Positions 55,141 to 64,000 of a stretch of DNA of 64,000 bases are shown in pieces (positions within the stretch are counted from its first letter, which is position 1; each line of letters begins with the position of its first letter). Both the position numbers and the translations under genes were made by a program. The stretch spans positions 22,644,001 to 22,708,000 of the forward strand of contig NC_133392.1 in NCBI RefSeq assembly GCF_047511655.1, written 5' to 3'. Below the pieces are notes generated by a model that saw only the letters and a list, made by a program, of their open reading frames with translations, did not search any database and was not told where the DNA came from. This DNA comes from Castor canadensis. Its lineage: Eukaryota; Chordata; Mammalia; Rodentia; Castoridae.

Positions 55141-56469
55141 TTGAAAGCTGGCAAATTAAATCAATTCTAATAACAATAACTGATTTATAGACTACATGAG
55201 AAATAGGTCATAACCCATTTTAAAATTTAATAAGATTTAGATAGAGGAAAATGTACCATATTTTTAATTTGAATTTCAAGTGTGCCATATTTTTAAAAAT
55301 TCTCTAGTATAATTTTCTAAGAAAAATTATATGATTACAAACTTCCTTGTCTATCATTGTCTGGGTTTACATCCCTCTGTTTTAGCACTGACATTTCTGT
55401 TGGTGGTATTTGGGTTTATAACATGGCTGTATTGACAACTGGACTGAGATTTGAAACATCTGATCAAGGATCAGCCTGGGTTTTTCTGCCCAAAAATTGA
55501 GTAGAAAAATGTAGGACTCAGCCTCAGTGCAACCATCATGCTTCTTGTCAATGCCCAATGAAGTCAACAAGTTAGTTCTAGGCGCTGAAAATCTGAAAGC
55601 ATTAGAAATTTGTTTGTTGTTGTTGTTGTTTTTTTTTCTCTCCAGGCCTTTTTTCTTTTATTCTTTTTTCCACCATTCTGTGTACATATTTTTCTTCTCA
55701 TTTCCTTTTTTTTTTACCTTACTTTGTCTTATCTGATGCTCTCTGTTCTCTCTAACCCTGCTTTCATCAAATCCTTCATCAGTTGAAGTTCATGTACTAT
55801 GACATCCTGATTGAATCTAGTCTTTATGATTTCTCCTGCTTCTTTTCCCAATGGGACTGTCCTCAGCCTTTTTCTCTATTTCTTTGGTCACTTACAAACT
55901 CCAAAGATTAGAATTTGCATTTCCACCTTACTTGATTGTTTCCAGCTGACATAGACTTCTCTATCTCTAAAAAGTCTCTACCTCTTAGAACCTGTCTACT
56001 TTTGCTTCTTACCCACAATTGCTCAAATAGTATGGGCACCTCAAAACATGCATGTGTGAGGACATATGGAACACATGTGCCCAAGAAGAGTGTATGAGCA
56101 TTCATTGCTTGCTGGTGAATAGATGAAAATGGGAAAACACAGACATGTACTCAAGCATACGTCTTCTCTGTTCTCTCTCCAAATTCTTATCATAGTCTTT
56201 CCACTTATAACCTGCCCCTTTGTTCTTTCTTGGCCCTCTCTCTTTTTATCTTCCTATCAGTTTTATTCTGTTATTTTTTTTAAATCATCTGACACTTGGT
56301 CACATGCTTTTATTCTATTCATTCTTTGAACGTGCTCCACAGTTTTGCAGCTTTGTAAATAATTCTCTCTCTCTCTTCCCTCCCACATCTCTCCCTTTGC
56401 CTCCTCTTTCTTGTCCTCCTCTTCTTCTACACCCTCCCACACTCTGAGAGTAATTTAAGTTTTATTTAG
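55141..56469. other. unique sequence with pyrimidine-rich runs
   Basis: (GTT)n then poly-T at 55612-55640 and C/T-rich stretches at 56160-56440. Frames rich in F, L and S come from these runs. No gene. Confidence 0.35.
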
Positions 56470-56760
56470 AATGAGTAAAAATAAAATTGCTTCAGGGCTC
56501 TGACCATGTAGGCCAAGCTTTGCCTGGAGAAAATGTTTACAGCTGAGTGATAAATTGGGATTGTTATCAAGAGGTTGACAGCCTGTTAACTAGAGCAGGG
56601 CTGGAAATAATGCCATAAAAATTGCTGAACTTGGGAAAGTAAATGCTTAATGGCCCCTGCAATAAAAACACGTTGATAAATAGAAACCAACACAGTAAGA
56701 ATCACTGCGGTCAGTTTGGAGATGGAGTAGTAGCAAAGTCAGGACTGGCAGAAGAAAACC
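56470..56760. promoter_or_regulatory. candidate conserved noncoding element
   Basis: Non-repetitive, moderately GC, with clustered regulatory-like words: tttacagctgagtgataaat (E-box next to a homeodomain-type site), gggattgttatcaagaggtt and tgacagcctgttaactagag. No open frame of note. Conservation must be tested; the call rests only on composition and motif density. Confidence 0.25.
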
Positions 56761-59094
56761 TTACTGTCCTGGAGACATGACCTCCTGATAAGACAAGGAT
56801 AAGTTGGGAGTCCAGCATGACAGTTTGCAACATGGGGTCCCATGAGCTTAATCCTGGATAACAGGGATACTTCTAAAGTTATTTGAGTTTTTGTCTGGAA
56901 ATACTAGGACCATAATAAAGGGTAGGGTTCAGACACAGAGACCAATGCACAAGACCCATTTCTTGAACTAGAATATGGAAATTTTTTCTCCAAAAACAAA
57001 ACAAAGCCATTTATTATACTTAATGATTTAGGTTTAAGTTTCTTCTATGCAGTATTTTCAGTCCTTCTCAAAGGTATGTTCAATAATATCCCTAAGTAGT
57101 TACCCATGGAATATAGTTGGAAGTCACGAACACAGGTCCCATCCTATTCCATGAAAGTCATTTATATGCATGCCAATCCTCCATAGCCTTCCCTAATCTA
57201 TGTAGCAAACTCTAAGATGGACAGTGTTCAGATAGAGAAAGCCTAATACCCTGAATAACTCTGTGAAGGGAAGTCAAGAAGGAAAAAGGTGAGAAAAGAA
57301 AGAATGTGTGTAAACACATGCATGGACACTGTCAAGCATAAGTAGTAAGAAAACCTCAGTCAGACTGTAGACTAATAAATATCTATTTTATGAAGAAACT
57401 AAGCAATGAACAATTAATTATGCAGTTGATTGGCCAAGGAAAGCATGATCTAGTGTGGTCTCCTTACAGTTTGGGTTGTTTGACTTCTATTTCATATTCC
57501 GCTGTGGCATATGGTTCAGGCCTGAATAGTCAGCTTATTCAATACCCTAGCCTCCTGGTTATATACAGTCTCATAACCAAAAATGTCCTAACCAAAATAA
57601 AGCTTGATACTTGTTGCAGACAAGAAAGACATAAGTCTCCCTAATGGATGTGTAGCTACAAAAATATCATCCTGGATTTTAGGGGGTCTACATAAGAATA
57701 AAGCATTCTTGAGAATGAAGCTAACCTAGTAGAAACAAAGCTGAGAAGTACAGAGAGCTTCCTTGTAACATCAAATCCAGATATTCCTAAAATGAGAGAG
57801 CACTGAACTTTTTATTTATGTAGGAAAAACATTTCTTTTTCCCTTAAGAAAATGCAAGGTTGGGGGGGCATGTTCTGAAAATGAAAACAAAAAGGATTGT
57901 TTTGAACTCTTTTACCCGAGATCTTATGATTTTCATGTTCAGGTCAGGTAAAGCAGCTCCAGTTGAAGCTAAAAATGGGAAAAAAGAGAAGGTAGATGAG
58001 CAGGGTTCTCTTGATAGGTAATTCAAAAGAACAAATAACACTGAACCCAAAAGAGTAGAGGACACATAATTACGTGGCACTAGTACGTAGAATACCCATA
58101 CATAGCACTCAGTGCATGGAGGCAATAAACCTTTCTAATGGATTATCTACATATCTTGAACCATGTAAATAATAGTTGGCTACAACTCATTGATTTCTTA
58201 CACAATCTCAATCATAAATCTTGAAAACTAGCATGACAATGTGATTTATCATAAAAACTAAGCTACTTTTTGGATTGAGAGAGGAAGCTATTAATAATTA
58301 AGCCAGAAAAACAGGCATCAATTGGGATTTTCCTGGACAAAGTTGGGTACATATTTTTCCTAAATATAAATAAGGATTTTTTATAAACTCATGTATAAAT
58401 CTATCTATTCAAATCCCAGGAAGGATATCCAAATTCTAATTTGTGTTCTATAAAAATCAAACAAAAATAGAGGGACTATGAGTATGTAAGAAAAATAATA
58501 CATGAGTAACTATTATCCAGTAACTTTTTTTTATTCCTCCTAAGATAAAAAGTAACCTGCGAATATAGGTAAAGCCCTGAATTTTCATGAACACAATGGC
58601 CCCAAGGAGATGTTTAGTCATTGGATAATCTTTTGGAAATATTATTTCTCAATGCACAAAATCTTTGAATGGCAAATCTAACTCCTTCCTTTCTTCCTTT
58701 CTTCCTTCTTTTCTCCAATTCATTAAGGAAATATTTATTGAAATTTTAATGTTCTATTCATAAGAATTTAAGAACAAAAAAGATACATAAAAGCAGAAAG
58801 TTGAAGGACAAAAATAACTGAACACCAGCAAGGAGTTAAAAGAGTGGAAAAAAGGAAATGCCATGTTTGAAGAAGAAAAATATATTCATTATGTCACATA
58901 CTGCATGAAGGATTAGGAGTATTTAAAGGACAGAAGTAAAATGAGTCCAGATTTTGAAAGGGAAAAGATTTGGATATTTGTCTTTGTTTCTCTTGTAAAA
59001 TCATCAGGGAGACTTCCAAGTATATAAAAATAATTGTCTAGAATGCCACAAACCTAGAATTCATGGTGCAAATAATAAGAATAAGCTTATTCTA
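56761..59094. other. unique AT-rich sequence
   Basis: No gene or named repeat. A (TTCC)n-like run is at 58680-58718. Frames of 84-93 codons (57390-57644, 58125-57844) lack domains. Confidence 0.35.
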
Positions 59095-59190
59095 TTTTCT
59101 GAGCACTGTGACAAGTAACTTTTCAAATTTTGACTTACATAATATCTATGCAACCCCATAAGTAAGTTACTATTAATCAACTCCATTTAT
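59095..59190 (-). repeat. MIR fragment (antisense)
   Basis: tttctgagcactgtgacaag, ttacataatatctatgcaac and cccataagtaagttactatt follow the antisense MIR order. Confidence 0.5.
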
Positions 59191-61649
59191 ATTATAATTA
59201 AATATTGCTAAAAGAGTTAATATATTATGAGGCATATATCAGGATGGACACATACTACATGTTCAAATATGTAAGATATTATTATGTTTTTTTCACTTTT
59301 TAGAAACATAAATATAAACATAAAATTTGTATCTTCCTTTGTCTGCCTGCGTTAAAGTGACAGCTTTAATTTACTGCTGATTGTAGGAAAGTCAGTTTGC
59401 TGAAGCTGTGGGGGAATACAAAGAAATTTACTTAATATACCTTGTCTTTCAATAACTTCCAGATCAATAACAGGCAAGAAAAATGAGTTGCAAATGGAGG
59501 TATACCCATGGAGCCTAGTGAACAGTTAAGATGAAAGGTGCTACAAAAATTGAAACAAGGGACTGGAATGATATGGGAAAATATTTCACAGAAAATCATA
59601 TTTTTTTCTTACTTAGTACACAGTTCTGCCAGTTAGTGTGTCAATTATTAGCATTAGTCAATATTGTTTCAGAATAAATGCTGAAGACCATGTTTGACTT
59701 GGCCCTTGAAGAATAAACAGAAAATATATGGAAAGAGTAGAGAAATTGGGATTCATTTTCCATGAAGTTATTGAGTACAGAAAAACTTGTCTTCATTTGT
59801 TTATTAGTAGTGAATTCATCTACTTACTGATAATTTCCATAAGCCTCTTCTCACCCTTACCTCCTCTCACTGGCTCTGGGAAATAGTTCTTTCTAGATAT
59901 CCTAACAAATTGTGAAATTCCACACATTCTTATACATATTGAGAGTACTATCATTCCTTAAATAATTAACACTGTATAGCTTCTGTCTTGACTCATGTCA
60001 TCTCTATTTGTTAGGAGAGACTGTGAGTTACGGCCCTGGTCTTTGCTCATTCATTCTGGACATGAATGAATACAAGAAGGTCTAATTGTCTCCTGATGCA
60101 GAGCAATGTCTGCTGTTAGTCATTTAAGTGGGTCACAGTGTTTAGAGTAGTTGCATTGTGAGCACTTAATCCCCTAAGTCTGGGAGTTACCCTGCTTACT
60201 GCTTCCTATAAACTACATTGGGTTCTTTGCTGTATGCACCTCAGATATAGTGAGACACACACTCAGAGTATAGCTGCCGTTTGGGTCTATCAAAGCACTC
60301 TGCAGGCCTTTTGGACAGGAGAGTTGGTGCTTATAAGCTGAAACTTGTTTTCTGTGCAGTAATGAACATCCCATCTTATTCTGATCCATTGAGTCCTTCT
60401 GCCTACTTTTTGCACCTATGGAGTTGTGGAAAAACAACTTGCTTGCTGGCTTAGTCATGTTCTTTAGTGTATTGTTACCTCTTGCTCTATAAATTTGGGT
60501 TTCTTTTCTGATGCTATCCAAATGACATCCCAACTTCTATACCTTAAAATTATTCCTTGTTCTTTTCTCTCTATAGATCTTGAAATGACTGTCATAAGAT
60601 CAGAAAATAAAAATTCTGTTACTCCAAAGACATATCTATTTTCTTCAAATATTTGCTAAGACTATTCCCTTTAGCCACAAGCTTATTCAATGCAATGAGA
60701 TCTTGTAATTTAGTGATTCCCTGTCCAAACTTGAAATAAGAGAGCATGGATCTGAATGTAACATTACTTGAAATCTTTATGATCATGAGTAGTTTCCTAA
60801 TATCTTACAGCCTTATTTCCTTCTGATATTATACCCTTTAGATAGATGCTAAAAATGTGATGTGGAGAGAACATCATTTGCCTAGAAATATACAGTCAGT
60901 GAATAGCAAAGATAAATTTGTGTTCTTATATAACCAGTTCTGAAGCCCACGATAAATACAAGTGTAACTTGTGACCTTTTTAATGCTGCTTTTTTCTTTA
61001 GGGAAGACACAGATCTTGCCATCATTACTTCTAGAGTCAGAATTTCAAGGACAAGCCTAACACTTTTCAGGACAACATGTTTTCAAGACATCCTCAGAGT
61101 AGAAAAAAAATTAAGGAAACAGGTAACACAGAAGTGAGGAAAGTCCTTGACCTTGTTCAAAGTGCTTGGTCTGCCTGGCTCATCTCTCACAGAAAGATGC
61201 TACTTCACGTGCCCTCCCAAGGATGAAGGGGCAGAGGCTGATGGAAGCAACTGCACTGATTCTCTTCACTCTTGACAGCTAGAGTAGGAAGGACTTGCCT
61301 AGTTCATGTTCCCAGCAAGACATTATTAGTACTAATAAAATTCTTCTATCTAACAATTCTTCTTACCCCCCCATCCCCTATTCATGTCAGTTAAGATGCA
61401 GCCTGGTCTATTTGTAGAGCATACTCATATAGTAACATGGTTACTCCATACTTCATATAGGTATATAGGATTGTTTCGCTTGCCTCCAGTAGCCTGAAGT
61501 TACTGCAACAAATCACACTAATCTCTAATCTCTGTGCATATTTGCTTGTATTTTTAAAAAGCTTTGATGTATATTATTTCCAGCTAAGAATCAACTATAG
61601 TAAATATTAGAATGATTAATAAATAATTAAGCTCTAAGAAAAATTCTAA
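59191..61649. other. unique sequence
   Basis: No gene supported. The 106-codon antisense frame 60533-60213 is the longest non-repeat frame in this part of the window but shows no domain, splice context or codon bias that I can judge. Confidence 0.35.
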
Positions 61650-61790
61650 TTAATGTTCACAGAAACCCCATGAAAACTCTGTTTCCACTTTTTAGATTAC
61701 AAAACTGAAGCTCAGAGACTTTAAGTGTCACATGCAAACTCACTAAATACACGTGCCATTGCTAAGATGTGGCTCAGTTCTTGTTAATGT
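61650..61790 (-). repeat. MIR SINE (antisense)
   Basis: ttcacagaaaccccatgaaa, ccactttttagattacaaaa, ctgaagctcagagactttaa and gtgtcacatgcaaactcact follow the antisense MIR in order. Confidence 0.6.
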
Positions 61791-62274
61791 AATTGTTTCT
61801 GTACAAGAAGGCTGCCCAATAAATAACAAAGCTTTCCATTTTTCCTGGGTTTTACAATAAATTTTTTCTCCATATAAGTTATCTGAGGTCATCATCCTAG
61901 CATCTCTGATCAGTAGTGCCATAAGGCTGTGTTATTTTCTTATATAGAAGAAACTGTACACCAATGCCATTGATCTTCTTAGTGTATTTCTAGGTGGCTA
62001 TTCATTTCAGGAAGTTTCATCTTATAACTGTACATTTCCTATAAGTAGCAAGAAGATATGGTTGCATATGTTTTGACTAGAAAGAGAGGGGAAATGGCAT
62101 TTAAGAGGGACAAAGACAAACCAGAGGGAAGGTAACTGCAGTGAGAAGGCATGGACACTCTGATTCTCAAGGCCCTGCAAGTGAGAAGCTGGCCCCTTTG
62201 GCCTCTTTAAAACCTCTGTGGCACAACTGTAGAAGACCTAGACCAAACTGTTATACACAGGATTTGGAATCCAA
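61791..62274. other. unique sequence
   Basis: Nothing recognised. Confidence 0.35.
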
Positions 62275-62400
62275 CAGAGGTAAATTAGACTCAAGACCTG
62301 ATTTTCTCACTATATACATATGAACTTGAGCTATGTACCTGTCTGCTCTTTGGACCACTCTCTTCATTTGGAAAACGGAGACTCAATAGCATGACTTCAT
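62275..62400 (+). repeat. MIR SINE (sense)
   Basis: gactcaagacctgattttct, atatgaacttgagctatgta and ctcttcatttggaaaacgga follow the sense MIR: cysteine-type tRNA-derived body, then the ctcatctgtaaaatgg zone. Confidence 0.5.
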
Positions 62401-63430
62401 GGAGAAGCTAAGAGATGGAGAGTAAGCACAAATGGCATGCGTACATTCTACATGCACAGTATTTGCTGCTAAAGAGAGAGAGAAAAAGAAGTGAGAGCTT
62501 GTCTACTAGTGGAAATGGGGATATGTGTTGGCTGTTATGGAAAAGAAGAGCACTAGAGATGAAAGTGTAGCTCTGTCTACAGTCATCTTCCCACAACTGG
62601 GGACTGAAAATATATTTATTCTATGTCCTTCAGTAATACTTTTCATAACAATTTACAAGGCATTTTCAAAGAAATTTGTTCATTGAATTGTCACAGTCAT
62701 TCAAGCAAGAAAGACACTTGAGGGGAATACAGCAGCCTTTCTGTCCTATCCGTATTGTGAGCTCAGCATACTCCCCCAATAAATAGGGAGAGAGATATGC
62801 TCATCTGGTGATCATCATCTGGTGATGAGTGATAGGAAGGGGCCCAGAAATCATTTCATGAAACCCATTCTTCCCATATTGGCAGGCTTTCTACAGCTAA
62901 TCCACAGATTCTGAGCTTGAGAGAAACATCAGAAGTTGTCTAATCATGTCTCATCCAGTTCAAGACTTCCCCTTCATGATTTTACTGTTGATGATCTCCC
63001 AGAAATCTTAGGTAGCTATTTCCTGTGTCAGAAAATTCTTTGACCGTATTCAAATTTGTCTCCACTCCCAAATTCCACAATTTAACACATCAGGCTAAAC
63101 TTCTTCTTTTCTCTCTTCATCTAAACAAGAGGCATTTGCTCCCACTAAGAGGTTCTACTCATTGCCAGGTAAATAAATCAAACTTTTCAAAATGCCATAA
63201 CCAGTTTATTCCTACATTTGCAAAATTCTTTCCTCCTTTTAATCCCTTCCCACCATAAGTGAACTCTCCCTAGCTGAAAATGGTCACTATCTCTGTTGAA
63301 TTTTAAGCAGGCATTATTAATACAATGTGTTGGATAACTATGTATAAACAGAGAGGATTTTTGATATCATTAACATTCAAGCCCTAGTGTCCACCATGTT
63401 GCTTGCTCCTTAAGGCAAGGAAGGGATGAT
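62401..63430. other. unique sequence
   Basis: No gene recognised. A local tandem repeat of gatcatcatctggtgat-type words is at 62800-62828. Confidence 0.35.
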
Positions 63431-63451
63431 TTCTTTTTTTTTTTTTTTTTT
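63431..63451. repeat. poly-T run
   Basis: About 19-20 T in a row. No SINE body can be recognised beside it. Confidence 0.85.
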
Positions 63452-63564
63452 GCTTTCACCTATTTTATATAGACTGGCACTTATAAAGAATTTAATACAT
63501 ATTTGCTGAGTAATGCATTTAAATTAAAAAGAAGAAGGATTCTTATCAGTGTTATTGATTTAGT

Positions 63565-63785
63565 GCAGAATTAGAGTTACAGATAGTTAATAATAGTGCA
63601 CCATTCTACATGCTCTGTAAGGATTATCTGATCTTATAAAGGGACTCATTTAACTTCTGAAAAATGGATAAAGAAAGAGGTTAAGTACATTGTCCACAGA
63701 GAAATGTAATAAAACTGAGTTTGATGCCAGGTGATCTGATTTCAGAGCCCACACTGTTAACTACTTCTCTGTATTGCTGTAGAGT
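63565..63785 (-). repeat. MIR SINE (antisense)
   Basis: ctacatgctctgtaaggatt, tgaaaaatggataaagaaag, aggttaagtacattgtccac and tttcagagcccacactgtta match the antisense MIR from tail to body. One of the longer MIRs here. Confidence 0.65.
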
Positions 63786-64000
63786 CTTTCTTTGGCTGCC
63801 TTTATGTTTGTTTTCCATGCAGTAGTTCCTCAGTTAAATGAGTTTTGTTGGTGGTCAGATTGTTGGTGGCAAAATGCTATGGGAAGAAAGTTATTCGCAT
63901 TTCACATTCCTGGAACATAACTGTATCTAAATAGAGAATTTCTAACACAATGTAGATTCTGTCAAATCTACAGTAAAAGAAAAGTGATATCAAGTGCATC

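Noticed and set aside
60213..60533. 106-codon minus-strand frame as a small gene
   Set aside because: No recognised domain or signal; no splice or promoter context. Length is within chance for 64 kb. A conservation test could reopen this.

Overview
This window looks like mammalian nuclear DNA from a gene desert or a very large intron. I find no host protein-coding exon, rRNA or functional tRNA gene. Almost everything recognisable is a transposon, and most long reading frames are LINE-1 (L1) sense or antisense frames. Rodent-type tRNA-derived ID SINEs, a B1-ID dimer, 7SL-derived B1 and old mammal-wide repeats (MIR, L2, L1M) point to a rodent. The ID sequence and dimer resemble what I recall from beaver and kangaroo rat (Castorimorpha); this placement is an inference from memory.

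Layout. 1-5.0 kb: AT-rich unique DNA with MIR and ID fragments. 5.02-11.47 kb: a full-length but decayed L1 on the + strand (L1-A). 11.5-18.8 kb: unique DNA, a hAT-type DNA transposon remnant, an L2 relic, a GATA microsatellite, an MLT1-like LTR relic and a T-rich ancient L1. 18.81-22.52 kb: the 5' part of a second + strand L1 (L1-B), with a 2 kb 5' UTR containing 80-bp repeats and the longest frame in the window (351 codons, ORF1p). 22.98-32.47 kb: a minus-strand L1 (L1-C, 3' part only) interrupted twice, by another minus-strand L1 (L1-D, flanked by a 14-bp target-site duplication) and by a SUMO2 processed pseudogene.

32.5-49.7 kb: unique sequence with antisense L2 relics, short L1 3' UTR pieces, an ID SINE with a clean target-site duplication, a duplicated ~240-bp segment and a B1-ID dimer. 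49.7-53.7 kb: stacked ancient L1M relics split by a younger L1 3' end, again with a target-site duplication. 53.8-64 kb: old repeats, MIRs and unique DNA, with one stretch that could be a conserved noncoding element.

Main points to check: L1-B ends and L1-C begins within about 50 bp of each other in L1 coordinates, in opposite orientation, suggesting one L1 cut by a ~10 kb inversion; two unrelated 5' UTR types, each with internal repeats, sit on similar L1 bodies; and the SUMO2 retrocopy keeps its whole 3' UTR. None of the elements appears able to move: every ORF2 is broken.
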